Assembly (NCBI RefSeq): GCF_019670125.1 | Contig: NZ_AP023033.1 | Coordinates: 3,151,001 to 3,215,000 of the forward strand | Length of the DNA: 64,000 nucleotides | Direction: 5' to 3' | DNA from: Agarivorans aestuarii | GTDB lineage: Bacteria; Pseudomonadota; Gammaproteobacteria; Enterobacterales; Celerinatantimonadaceae | Shown here: positions 49,230 through 58,468 of the stretch, piece after piece | How the letters are laid out: every line of letters starts with the position of its first letter | Numbering within the stretch: position 1 is the first letter of the stretch | The notes under the pieces: model-generated | What the model was told of the DNA's origin: nothing | Database searches by the model: none | The model's input: only the letters and a program-made list of their open reading frames with translations | Position numbers and translations under genes: made by a program

Positions 49230-51266
49230 CTAGCTAAATTGAGCCACCTGTTGCTGCAGCTCTTGCGACAGCGTTTGCAATTGGGTGGCGCTGCTGGCTG
49301 TTTGCGCCGCAGTATTTCGGCTATCACTGGTAAGGTTACTAATTTGTGAGGCATTGGCAGCAATTTCTTGCGATACTTGCGCTTGTTGCTCGGTAGTAGC
49401 AGCAATGGTTTCCGACTGGCTAGCAATACTAGTAACTTGCTCGGTAATGCCATTTAAGGCTTCACCAGTTTGCGCTGCATGCTCGGTAAAAAACTCACCG
49501 CGTTTCTGGCTCTCGCTCATCATGCTCACCGCATTGCTAGTGCTTGATTGCAACTTGGCGATAATGGTTTCCACTTCTTTAACAGATTCTTGAGTACGTT
49601 GGGCCAGCGTTCTTACCTCATCTGCAACCACTGCAAATCCGCGCCCTTGCTCTCCGGCTCGCGCCGCTTCAATAGCTGCATTAAGTGCTAATAAGTTGGT
49701 TTGGTCGGCAATATCGTTGATCATTTTAGTGACATCTTGAATGTTGTTACTTTCTTTACCTACTAACTCAATGGCCTCGGCCGAGGATTTTAATTGGTCA
49801 TTAAGTAAATCAATCTCTCCCACCATTCGAGCGACCAGTTTTGCCCCTTGCTGGGTATTACCGTCAGCAGCGCGCACACTGCTAGCAATGTCTTCAACCT
49901 GTTCCGCTACCGACGCCGCAGAGGATGACATTTCCTCAATAGCCGCAGCTACTTGATCAACCTGCGCTTGCTGATTATCCAACTGGCCTAGGCTATGCTC
50001 CGCATCTTGATAAACACCGCTGGAGCGCTCTTGCAGAGCACTACTGGTGTTTCGAATACTTCCAACCAAGTCGTTTAGTTTACTGGCCATCTCTTTCGCG
50101 CCAGCACTTAACTGCTCAACTTCGTTGCTTGATTCTGCTCGGCCATCTTGAAAACTAACGCTAATTTCACCATTACCCATGCGCTGCATGTTTTCGCTTA
50201 ATACTTCTAAGGGTTTAGTCATTTGTTTTAGTAACAAGGCCAAACCCAGTAATACAACTACCGCTACCGAAACCGATACTAAAGCAATTAACACCAATAA
50301 ATCGCGGCTAGCTTTAGTGATTTCACTAACAAAGGTGCCACCCAGTATTTTCCAATTCCAACCTGGTACTTCGGCAAATACCAAGTATTTTTCACCCACT
50401 ACACCATTGTATTCGTAGGGATAAAACAAACGACCAGAAGGCTGCTTAAAGATTTCTTTAAATGGCTGATTACCGTCGTAGTCACGGCGATCAATAATTG
50501 ATTCACCTGGTTTAATTTCTGGGTGTAATAAGTAGTTACCGAGTAAATGGCTAGCATCGTTGTCTACCACAATGGTGTAACCGGTATCGCCCCATTTAAT
50601 TTGTGAAAGATTATCGAAGATTTCTTCTGTGGCTTGGTCGATAGGTACCCCAATAAAACTTAAGGCAGCTACTTTGCCCTGCTGGTTTTTTATCGGCTTA
50701 TAGTAAGTGAGATAGTCTTTTCCAAATAAGGTAACTTTTGCATGAAAGGCTTGGCCACTTACCAAAGTGCTATAGCCAGGGTGATTTAAACCCAACTTAG
50801 TGCCAACCGCACGCTGAGCTTGGCTATTTTTTAATGAGGTGCTCACCCGCACAAAATCGTCGCCAGAGGCACTAAACAAAGTAGCAACCGCGCCGGTATC
50901 GGCGGTAAAACGGTCCACATAGCGACTGTTATCAATCAGTGAGGCACCACGAATATGAACATCTTTAACGCTAAACTGCTCAAATTGAACAGTGCGTTCA
51001 GCCACTTCTACACCACTCAAATAGCCATTTCGAAAGGTAGCTTCTAAATCCTGAGCTCGCTCTAAATAAGACGCAAATTGCCCTTCAACCATAGAAGCAA
51101 CCGCTTTTACTTTTGATTCATGATCAGCCATCGCTTGTTCAAACAGCGCTTTAGAGGCTTTGTTGTATACCAGCGCCGCCATTAAACCCAAACCTAACAA
51201 AATGATCAGGCCAATAACTAACTGCAACTGCAATGAGATACTGCGACTTTTAAACCCACTAATCAT
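49230..51266 (-). CDS. Methyl-accepting chemotaxis protein with Cache sensor
   Basis: 678 residues. Transmembrane segments lie near 13-35 and 323-346. Between them is a large periplasmic Cache-type sensor (Cache_3-Cache_2-like; [20 protein letters not shown] and [20 protein letters not shown]). HAMP and the signalling hairpin with [20 protein letters not shown] and [16 protein letters not shown] follow. Such sensors often bind small organic acids. It is the second chemoreceptor in the window. A GGGAG site precedes the ATG. Confidence 0.93.
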   Translation of the reverse strand: MISGFKSRSISLQLQLVIGLIILLGLGLMAALVYNKASKALFEQAMADHESKVKAVASMVEGQFASYLERAQDLEATFRNGYLSGVEVAERTVQFEQFSVKDVHIRGASLIDNSRYVDRFTADTGAVATLFSASGDDFVRVSTSLKNSQAQRAVGTKLGLNHPGYSTLVSGQAFHAKVTLFGKDYLTYYKPIKNQQGKVAALSFIGVPIDQATEEIFDNLSQIKWGDTGYTIVVDNDASHLLGNYLLHPEIKPGESIIDRRDYDGNQPFKEIFKQPSGRLFYPYEYNGVVGEKYLVFAEVPGWNWKILGGTFVSEITKASRDLLVLIALVSVSVAVVVLLGLALLLKQMTKPLEVLSENMQRMGNGEISVSFQDGRAESSNEVEQLSAGAKEMASKLNDLVGSIRNTSSALQERSSGVYQDAEHSLGQLDNQQAQVDQVAAAIEEMSSSAASVAEQVEDIASSVRAADGNTQQGAKLVARMVGEIDLLNDQLKSSAEAIELVGKESNNIQDVTKMINDIADQTNLLALNAAIEAARAGEQGRGFAVVADEVRTLAQRTQESVKEVETIIAKLQSSTSNAVSMMSESQKRGEFFTEHAAQTGEALNGITEQVTSIASQSETIAATTEQQAQVSQEIAANASQISNLTSDSRNTAAQTASSATQLQTLSQELQQQVAQFS

Positions 51267-51507
51267 GCCAAACTCCCTTTCTTAAAATTGACCAAAAAGT
51301 CAACAATTCACTTACTAAAGCTAATTTAAGCAAAACAACCGGTCAAGTAAATATCACAAGCGCATCACAAGAGCTTTCCTTGTTTTATATCAACAAGCGC
51401 TCTACACGGGCATTTTTTGTCAATAAGTGCAATATTTTATCGGCGAGAACGCTCACAAAAACGTTTATATGACAATTGCATAAAATAACGTTTTATTAAC
51501 ATATTTA

Positions 51508-51515
51508 GGGGGGGG
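51508..51515 (+). repeat. G8 homopolymer tract in an intergenic region
   Basis: Eight consecutive G lie between the DUF302 gene end and the chemoreceptor start, in otherwise AT-rich DNA. Homopolymer runs of this length can vary by slippage. It is more than 200 bp upstream of the chemoreceptor ATG, so a regulatory effect is speculative. The rest of the 298-bp gap shows no gene. Confidence 0.6.
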
Positions 51516-51564
51516 TAAGAACCAAAGCAGCTGGATGCTACCTTGGCTACGTAAGATAAAAGAA

Positions 51565-52038
51565 TTAGTTGGCTGCAGCCTTACTTATTGCGGCTAGTGC
51601 ACCAGAAACTTTGCCAAACACCGGATCGCAACCAGCTACTTGATGACGCTTAGCGAGATACTGAGGATCGTTATAAGAAATCCACACTTTACCGGCTTCA
51701 TCTTGCCAAATAAGTGCTTTTTGCGGCAAATCTAAGGCAATCAGCTGTTGGCACTTCATTAAAGGAGAACCAACCTTAGGGTTACCAAATATAATCAATT
51801 GAGTATCTCTAAGCTCAATACCCACTTTCTCTGCGCCATCAGAATGCTTAACTTGGTTAAACACTGTCATGCCTTTTTGCTCGAGTATACTCAACATACG
51901 CTCTGTGGTTTGATTGACATCATGCTGGCTCGCCACACTGATTACGCCATCACTAGCAGCATTTGCAGCAAATACACTGCAGTACATGATCAACAGCACG
52001 CTCATCTTACTGATAACGCTTTGCCCTACTTCCTTCAT
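51565..52038 (-). CDS. DUF302 family secreted protein
   Basis: 157 residues with a hydrophobic signal (about 10-28, ending NAAS) and the DUF302 fold: GMTVFNQVKHSDGAEKVGIE, TQLIIFGNPKVGSPLMKCQ and IALDLPQKALIWQDEAGKVW. Function of the family is unknown; members are often near copper or respiratory genes. It stands alone between divergent neighbours, so no operon context is available. Confidence 0.9.
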   Translation of the reverse strand: MKEVGQSVISKMSVLLIMYCSVFAANAASDGVISVASQHDVNQTTERMLSILEQKGMTVFNQVKHSDGAEKVGIELRDTQLIIFGNPKVGSPLMKCQQLIALDLPQKALIWQDEAGKVWISYNDPQYLAKRHQVAGCDPVFGKVSGALAAISKAAAN

Positions 52039-52295
52039 CTGCCCACATCCTAATTGATTAATAAATACTGGAAAAACAAGCTAGTGGCTGTTTTACCGTC
52101 CACCATCAAGTCTAGTGCATTATTTGTTTTGTATCGCTAAAAGCTTATGGGCATTTAAGGCTGAAGTACGCACAGCAACAAAAATGAATTTCTATAATTC
52201 TCCAATTGTTCAAAATTTCGCTCTATTCTGGCGCCATCAATAACTGGTCAGCATGCTTCGGCCAGTGTTAAAAAGTCACTACTGGAGAATATAAC

Positions 52296-53369
52296 ATGGG
52301 CAAAGTACCAAGGTTTAAACACACACTAATCGCCGTAGGTTTTGGTATAATCACAGTCAGCACAAACAGTTTTGCCAGTACGCTAAGTGCGCAACTTAGC
52401 GCTGCCATTCACCACCACAACATCCCTACTCCGGTTGGTATTTCTAGCACGCTAGAGTCAGTGATTGACAAGCGCCTTGTGGGTGAAGCAATGCCAACCA
52501 CACCCGAATCTACAGAGGAATGGCTAAAGGCTGTAAAGTTCGCGAATAAAGAACCTGCCCAGCTTGCATTAAAAGCGGCTAAAGAACTCGACGTAAGCTT
52601 TGAGAAAAGCTCCATTGCAGGCGTAGAGACCTTTGTGGTGACCCCTGCAACCATCAATCCACGCTATGCCGACCACTACTTTATGCATTTGCATGGCGGA
52701 GCATTTGTCTTTGGTGGCGAAGAAGCAGCCCTACGTGAAGCAATATGGATGGCAAACGGCCTAGGTGTAAAAGTGATCTCGGTAGATTACCGTAAACCGC
52801 CTCTTCATCCCTTTCCGGCAGCCATCGACGATGCAGTTGCAGTATGGAAAGATATCACCAGTAAGCAAGAAGCCAGCAAAACCGTAATATTTGGTACCTC
52901 GGCCGGCGGTAATTTAACCCTAACCACCACTTTGCGGCTGAAAGAGCAAGGGCTACCTATGCCTGGAGCACTCTTTGCTGGCACTCCCGCTACCGATCTT
53001 GCACACACCAGCGATAGTTGGTTAACCCTAGAAGGGCTAGATCCACTAGGTCGCCGCGCAGGTCTGCTTCAAAGTACTTTCGACTTGTATGCCGCTAACA
53101 ACAACTTGGAAAACCCTTTGATATCTCCCGTGTATGGAGAGCTAAACAACTTTCCACCAACGCTGCTAATTTCAGGCACTCGTGATTTACTGCTTAGCGA
53201 TACCGTTCGCATGCACCGCGCGCTTCGTGCGGCCGGAGTCAGCGCCGATTTGCATATCTATGACGGGCAGTCTCACGCCGACTACTTACTCGGGCTAGCT
53301 CACAACTTGCCCGAATCAGATGATGCGTTAGCCGAACTAAACGCCTTTTTTAGTACACACCTTAACTAA
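52296..53369 (+). CDS. Secreted alpha/beta hydrolase (hormone-sensitive lipase family)
   Basis: 357 residues with a signal peptide (about 1-28, ending SFAS). The HSL/GDXG-family features are the oxyanion motif YFMHLHGGAFVFGG, the nucleophile elbow FGTSAGGNLTLT, the acid in LLISGTRDLLLSD and the His in YDGQSHADYLLG. Probable esterase on short acyl esters, exported to the periplasm or outside. A hairpin (53379-53396) follows, then the MscS-type gene. Confidence 0.9.
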   Translation: MGKVPRFKHTLIAVGFGIITVSTNSFASTLSAQLSAAIHHHNIPTPVGISSTLESVIDKRLVGEAMPTTPESTEEWLKAVKFANKEPAQLALKAAKELDVSFEKSSIAGVETFVVTPATINPRYADHYFMHLHGGAFVFGGEEAALREAIWMANGLGVKVISVDYRKPPLHPFPAAIDDAVAVWKDITSKQEASKTVIFGTSAGGNLTLTTTLRLKEQGLPMPGALFAGTPATDLAHTSDSWLTLEGLDPLGRRAGLLQSTFDLYAANNNLENPLISPVYGELNNFPPTLLISGTRDLLLSDTVRMHRALRAAGVSADLHIYDGQSHADYLLGLAHNLPESDDALAELNAFFSTHLN

Positions 53370-53378
53370 ATAGCTATC

Positions 53379-53396
53379 GAGCCCCGTAAGGGGCTC
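53379..53396 (+). terminator. GC-rich hairpin after the esterase gene
   Basis: The stem GAGCCCC / GGGGCTC with loop GTAA has no T run, so it may be a weak or factor-assisted terminator, or an mRNA 3'-end stabiliser. Confidence 0.55.
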
Positions 53397-53428
53397 GCCA
53401 TTACCTGTTACAAAGGACATTGCTTAAT

Positions 53429-55249
53429 ATGACACGCTTAATATTGGTTTTTGCTTTAATAGGCCTTTCATTTTCGGCAATGGCAACTGAACCACAGAAC
53501 CCAACGCAACGTAGTATCGATTTGTCATCACCTCAGCAAACTGTAGACAGTTTTCTCAACAGCTCGAAACAAGTCATTAGCGCTTGGCGAACCGAACAGT
53601 TCAACTCACTAGAAGGGCAACTAGCCTTTTATCAAGCCAGTAAAACTCTCGACTTATCCAGCACTGCCAATCGTAATCGCAACGTGGTAGTGATGGAGAA
53701 AATCGTACTATTGAGGGAAATACTTAACCGCCTTGAATTAAATGAATCTACAAAATTTACCCCCTTGCCCGTTGATGAGGTCGGGCTAAATTCTCGCTGG
53801 CGTATTGGCGGTACTGACCTAGTCATAGAAAAACAACTTGAGGGAGTAAGAGCAGGTCAATATTTATTTTCCGCCTTGTCGGTGAACCGCTTATCACATC
53901 AGTACTACTTGTTTACCATTAGCGAACAACAAGTCTCCAATCATCACGACCTCTATGAAGAGTTCATTTTGAACCCAGGCCCACTCATATCGCGTAGTGT
54001 TATATCGGCCCTCCCTATGTGGAGCAAAGAGCTATTCGCAGGGCTTCCAGCATGGCAATGGATGATGCTGCTAGGCTTATCGTTAATTAGTATAAAAGTC
54101 ACCAAACTAAGTATTTTGTTTGGCAAATGGTGGAATGCCCGATTTGATGATACAGAGCGTCATTGGCAATTTGGCAAGCAACTAGCACTAATCTTTAACA
54201 TCCTGTGGATGATGCTCTTTAGTAAAATAATAGATGATGGGATTTGGCTATACGGGATAGTGTATCAGCTTAGCTCAAGCTTAATACTTATCGTTCAGTT
54301 CGTGTTTGTTGCTTGGTTTATCTTGTCTATTTTCATCTATATCGCAATCCTTATCACCACCAAAAAGTATCAAGATACGCCATTAGAATCATCCCCAGAT
54401 TCTTCACTCATTTTGGTGCTAGCTAAAATTCTAGGTGGCATAACCATTGTATTGCTTGGCTTGTACGTCTTGGAGTTTATGGGCGTATCTATATCTCCAC
54501 TGGTTGCTGGTTTAGGTGTCGGTGGCTTAGCCATTGCCTTAGCCATTCGCCCACTACTTGAGAACTTAATTAACGGCTTAACTCTATACGCTGATGGCGG
54601 CATTAAAATTGGCGAGCTATGTCGCTATGGAGACAAAAACCTTTACGGCGTTATCGAAAATATTGGCTTGCGAGCTACTCGAATTAGGACTTTAGAGCGC
54701 TCGGTCATTACCATACCTAACTCTGAATTTGCCAATATGGAAATCGATAACCTAGAACGTCGAGATAGGCGCCGTATGGAGCACGTACTTAGACTTCGAC
54801 CCGAAATAAGTGTAGAGCAACTGCAAGTATTGCTGGTGAATTTACGGCGCGATTTTTTGCGCCACCCCAAAGTAGAAGAAGAGCCAACTCGCGTTAGATT
54901 TATGGGTTTAGGAAGCTATTCACTTAAAGTCTCGATCGTACTGTACATTCGCTGCCGCGATCACGATGAGTTTATGGCATTACAAGAAGATTTATTATTT
55001 ATGTTGTACAAAGCTGTTGATCAAGTTGGCGCAAAACTGGCCTTTTCAACTCAGCACCAATATGCCGGTAAGCTTAAAACTATAGACTCTGAACAGGTAC
55101 TTAAAGCTCAACAAACCGTGCAAAAGTGGCATGAAGAGGAAAGCTTCCCCTTCCCTAACTTTAGTTACAGCTACCGTTATGAAATTAAAGACACCTCTAT
55201 CTTTCCTGTCCTCACATCGGCAGTAAGAAAAGACAGCCAATTCAACTAA
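53429..55249 (+). CDS. MscS-family mechanosensitive channel
   Basis: About 606 residues. Signal peptide (ending AMAT), a periplasmic N-terminal domain of about 190 residues, several transmembrane segments (near 205-225, 255-305 and 325-350), and the MscS pore and beta domain (GVSISPLVAGLGVGGLAIAL, RPLLENLINGLTLYADGGIK, RTLERSVITIPNSEF). It likely protects against hypo-osmotic shock. ATG 53429 is chosen; TTG at 53420 lies nearer the AAAGGA site and remains possible. Confidence 0.9.
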   Translation: MTRLILVFALIGLSFSAMATEPQNPTQRSIDLSSPQQTVDSFLNSSKQVISAWRTEQFNSLEGQLAFYQASKTLDLSSTANRNRNVVVMEKIVLLREILNRLELNESTKFTPLPVDEVGLNSRWRIGGTDLVIEKQLEGVRAGQYLFSALSVNRLSHQYYLFTISEQQVSNHHDLYEEFILNPGPLISRSVISALPMWSKELFAGLPAWQWMMLLGLSLISIKVTKLSILFGKWWNARFDDTERHWQFGKQLALIFNILWMMLFSKIIDDGIWLYGIVYQLSSSLILIVQFVFVAWFILSIFIYIAILITTKKYQDTPLESSPDSSLILVLAKILGGITIVLLGLYVLEFMGVSISPLVAGLGVGGLAIALAIRPLLENLINGLTLYADGGIKIGELCRYGDKNLYGVIENIGLRATRIRTLERSVITIPNSEFANMEIDNLERRDRRRMEHVLRLRPEISVEQLQVLLVNLRRDFLRHPKVEEEPTRVRFMGLGSYSLKVSIVLYIRCRDHDEFMALQEDLLFMLYKAVDQVGAKLAFSTQHQYAGKLKTIDSEQVLKAQQTVQKWHEEESFPFPNFSYSYRYEIKDTSIFPVLTSAVRKDSQFN

Positions 55250-55360
55250 ATATGTAGGCAAAGACGAGTATATGAATTGCTGAAATACATATACTCATTG
55301 CCCCATATAGGCAAAATAGAAGTCAAATATTTATCCTTAACTTCTATTTGGAACAACACC

Positions 55361-56452
55361 ATGACAGCTTTCTTGAAACGCGAACACATACTAATTTTTG
55401 GGATGCTACTTGTTGCTTTTCTTAAGCTAGGTGGCGACAGCTTTCTGGCCCCCACTAGCGGCATTGTTGCTTACTCGTTCACTACACTTATTCTGTTCGG
55501 TATTGTATTGGCAGCCATCTTTGCGGTCGTTCGTCACTCAGATGCCTTAGCCATAAAACTAGGTGACCCCTACGGCACCTTATTGCTGACTCTCTCGGTG
55601 ATTATTCTTGAAGTTGTGATGATTTCATCGGTGATGCTAACCGGAGATGCTAACCCGGTACTCGCCAGAGACACCATGTTTGCGGTGATTATGGCGGTAC
55701 TTAATGGCTTACTCGGTATTGGCTTAGTGCTAGGCGGGCTGCGTTACCATACTCAAACCTTTAGCCGAGAAGGCATTACTTCATACATGGTGGCCATTAT
55801 TCCACTATCGGTTTTGTGTTTAATTTTGCCTAACTTTATTCCCACTAACAGCGCAGGCGCCATGCCACTCATTTTCACCATCGCACTGATTGTGGTGTCG
55901 GTCGCCTTGTATGCTGTTTTCCTCTACACCCAAACTAAAAGTCATAGCTACTTCTTTGTTGATGCTAAAAATGAAGACGAGCACGAAGCGCACGGCCCAC
56001 TAAAGAGCAATCTCTATCACTTCTTACTACTCGTGGGTTATCTAGCGGTGATTATCTTACTGGCTAAAAACTTAGCCATGCCTATCGACCACGGCATTAG
56101 CAACCTTGGCGCGCCAGCAGCACTAGGTGGTTTAATTGTTGCGCTGTTAGTGCTTGCGCCAGAAGGCCTTGGTGGGGTTAAAGCCATTATGAAAAATCAA
56201 TTACAGCGCGCCATGAACCTATTCTTTGGTTCGGTACTGGCCAGTATTGCCCTCACGGTGCCTACAGTATTAGTGATTTCAAGCTTGATGGCTGAGCCAA
56301 TTACTCTTGGTTTAGGGGCAATTGATACTACCTTGCTTATTGCTACCTTGTTAGCTACTTCTGTGAGTGTGGTGAGCGCCAAAACCAATGTACTTAATGG
56401 CGTTTCTCACTTAATACTGTTCAGCATGTATTTAGTACTGATTTTTGTATAA
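55361..56452 (+). CDS. ChaA-type calcium/proton (cation) antiporter
   Basis: 363 residues with about eleven transmembrane segments. The family acidic motifs occur in GTLLLTLSVIILEVVMISSV, where the Glu is in the CaCA repeat, and VALLVLAPEGLGGVKAIMKN in the second repeat. Related to ChaA and CAX antiporters that export Ca2+ or Na+. The frame opens at 55277, but ATG 55361 begins the conserved core. It is followed 13 bp later by a DedA gene. Confidence 0.88.
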   Translation: MTAFLKREHILIFGMLLVAFLKLGGDSFLAPTSGIVAYSFTTLILFGIVLAAIFAVVRHSDALAIKLGDPYGTLLLTLSVIILEVVMISSVMLTGDANPVLARDTMFAVIMAVLNGLLGIGLVLGGLRYHTQTFSREGITSYMVAIIPLSVLCLILPNFIPTNSAGAMPLIFTIALIVVSVALYAVFLYTQTKSHSYFFVDAKNEDEHEAHGPLKSNLYHFLLLVGYLAVIILLAKNLAMPIDHGISNLGAPAALGGLIVALLVLAPEGLGGVKAIMKNQLQRAMNLFFGSVLASIALTVPTVLVISSLMAEPITLGLGAIDTTLLIATLLATSVSVVSAKTNVLNGVSHLILFSMYLVLIFV

Positions 56453-56465
56453 GGAGAGGTGCTAA

Positions 56466-57119
56466 ATGCTTGAATTATTGTCGATGATTTATAACAGCGA
56501 CTTTGAATCATTACGCGATATGAGCTCAACAAACTGGTTATTGTTTTTGCTGTTCATGATCTTGTTTATTGAATCTAGCTTTGTATTTCTGCCACTACCC
56601 GGCGATAGCTTAGTGCTATTTGCTGGAACCCTTATCGGCTTAGGCATACTGGATTTTACCAGTACCTTTGCATTACTAAGTTTAGGAGCAGGTTTAGGAA
56701 CCTGCATAGCTTACTTACAAGGTCGTTACTTGCAAAAAACCAAGCTAATGAGCCATGCTAAGCGAGCAGTTCCTAGCGATACCATGCAGCGGGCAAATAC
56801 CTTGTTAAGGCGTTTTGGTTTTATCGCCCTGCTGGTTTCTCGCTTTATTCCTTTTGTACGCGTGGTCACTCCCATGTTGATGGGAGCAGCAAGGTTTAAA
56901 TCGTCAAAAACTGTGTTGATGAGCTTTACCAGTGCCTTAATGTGGGTTTGCCTGCTGCTCCTAGTGGGCAAATGGATCACCATTAACCCACTCGTAGATG
57001 CTTACCAACATCTACTCACTCGGATCTTTATCCTCAGTAGCCTAGTGCTTATGTTAGTAGCCATAGCGGGTACACTGTATCGCCTAAGCAGCCGAGGTAA
57101 GCGGATTAAGTCTTTGTAA
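56466..57119 (+). CDS. DedA family membrane protein
   Basis: 217 residues, about five hydrophobic segments. The DedA pattern is present: FIESSFVFLPLPGDSLVLFA and LVSRFIPFVRVVTPMLMGAA with the conserved Arg residues. DedA proteins are thought to be lipid scramblases or flippases (undecaprenyl phosphate, phosphatidylethanolamine) supporting envelope homeostasis and proton motive force. A GGAG site precedes the ATG, 13 bp after the antiporter gene, so the two are likely an operon. Confidence 0.9.
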   Translation: MLELLSMIYNSDFESLRDMSSTNWLLFLLFMILFIESSFVFLPLPGDSLVLFAGTLIGLGILDFTSTFALLSLGAGLGTCIAYLQGRYLQKTKLMSHAKRAVPSDTMQRANTLLRRFGFIALLVSRFIPFVRVVTPMLMGAARFKSSKTVLMSFTSALMWVCLLLLVGKWITINPLVDAYQHLLTRIFILSSLVLMLVAIAGTLYRLSSRGKRIKSL

Positions 57120-57240
57120 AAGCTATTGATAGCAAGGGATTGCTTTCCTCTTCTTCCTATTCCACTAGCATTGCTAAGCTGTCTATTCGTGTTTATTATC
57201 ACCCTATTGCGCTAACATTTTTGTAACCAGCAGGGTAAAC

Positions 57241-58176
57241 ATGGATAAACAACTGGCCGATCTTGATTTAAACCTCATAAAGTTGCTCAAGGTAGTTGTA
57301 GAAACCAAGAATACCCACCAAGCAGCCAAAGTTTTAGGCATTTCTCAGCCCAGTGTCAGCCGAGGTTTAGCCAAATTAAAAGAAACCTTCGGCGAGCAAT
57401 TAGTAATAAGAAAAGCCCACGGTATAGAACCCTCTGAGTTAGCCGAAAAGTTAGCTGAAGCCGCCGATGACATGCTGCTACCGATCAGTAAAGTTATACA
57501 AACTTACCAAAACTTTAATCCTTTGGAGTTTGATGAAGAGGTAAGCATAGCCCTTACCCCAACTTTGTTAGAAGTATTTGGCTCTGAGCTCTATCAGGCT
57601 TTAGAAAACGCTCTGCCTAAAGCAAAATTTAAGCTAGTTTTTATTAACTCAAATAGCTTAAATTACCTGCTCAATGGCAAACTAGACTACATTGTCCAAA
57701 TCGGCGAGCTCAGCTTACCGCAAGAGGTATACTCCCATGCTTTAAAACGCGTTAAATTAGCGATTGTTGCAAGAGAAGCTCACCCTGTACTCAGCCAAAG
57801 CTCGGAACTTGCCGATATTCACCACCTGCCTGTTGTACGTATGGCTCCAGAAAATCAAGGCTCAAAGCGCTCTGCTTTACATGAGTATTACGCAGCAAAA
57901 GGCTACTCAGCTCAGGTTATCTTAGATACTCATGAAATTGAGTTAATCACCGAAAAACTGAAGCGCTCAGACGCCATAACTTACTCTAGCAGCTTTATCA
58001 CTTACAATAACCCTAAGCTAAAATGCTATCCACTTCCTAGTAATACTCCTCATAGCCAACGCGAGATATCAATTGTGGGGAACTACTTGCAAACCCGACG
58101 CGGCTCACCACTTAGCCAACTAATCCATCAGATACTTAGCAGCTGTTTTAATAGTTTTGAGCAACCCGAGAGCTAA
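57241..58176 (+). CDS. LysR family transcriptional regulator
   Basis: 311 residues. The N-terminal winged helix reads DLNLIKLLKVVVETKNTHQA then AKVLGISQPSVSRGLAKLKE, as in LysR-type regulators. The C-terminal half is an inducer-binding domain (VSIALTPTLLEVFGSELYQA at its start). It lies 292 bp upstream of the alkyl-sulfatase-like gene in the same direction, so it could regulate that gene, but LysR regulators are more often divergent from targets. Inducer unknown. Confidence 0.9.
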   Translation: MDKQLADLDLNLIKLLKVVVETKNTHQAAKVLGISQPSVSRGLAKLKETFGEQLVIRKAHGIEPSELAEKLAEAADDMLLPISKVIQTYQNFNPLEFDEEVSIALTPTLLEVFGSELYQALENALPKAKFKLVFINSNSLNYLLNGKLDYIVQIGELSLPQEVYSHALKRVKLAIVAREAHPVLSQSSELADIHHLPVVRMAPENQGSKRSALHEYYAAKGYSAQVILDTHEIELITEKLKRSDAITYSSSFITYNNPKLKCYPLPSNTPHSQREISIVGNYLQTRRGSPLSQLIHQILSSCFNSFEQPES

Positions 58177-58468
58177 ATATTTTTTCAGCAAACACCACAG
58201 CCAAGGCTTTAACTATTCACTTGCTAGATCTTGTTTTCTGACAAAAGACACCTGGTATACAAAGCTATAACTCGCCCAGCTAACTAAGGTAAATGAATCA
58301 CTGTAATTCATCGCCTCCGCGCTTATCCCTCAATACACTGCTTATCAACTAAACGGGAATACTCTTTCACCTGTATCCCAATTTACCAACGCAATATAGC
58401 GGCAGTTGCTTAAGCCTTATCACTTAACGCTGCTCTTGGATATGACAACATAATCAGGTTCTAGAAAG

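Noticed and set aside
57120-57240. Possible sigma-28 or other special promoter ahead of the LysR gene
   Set aside because: I looked for TAAA-N15-GCCGATAA-like and other consensus pairs and saw none.
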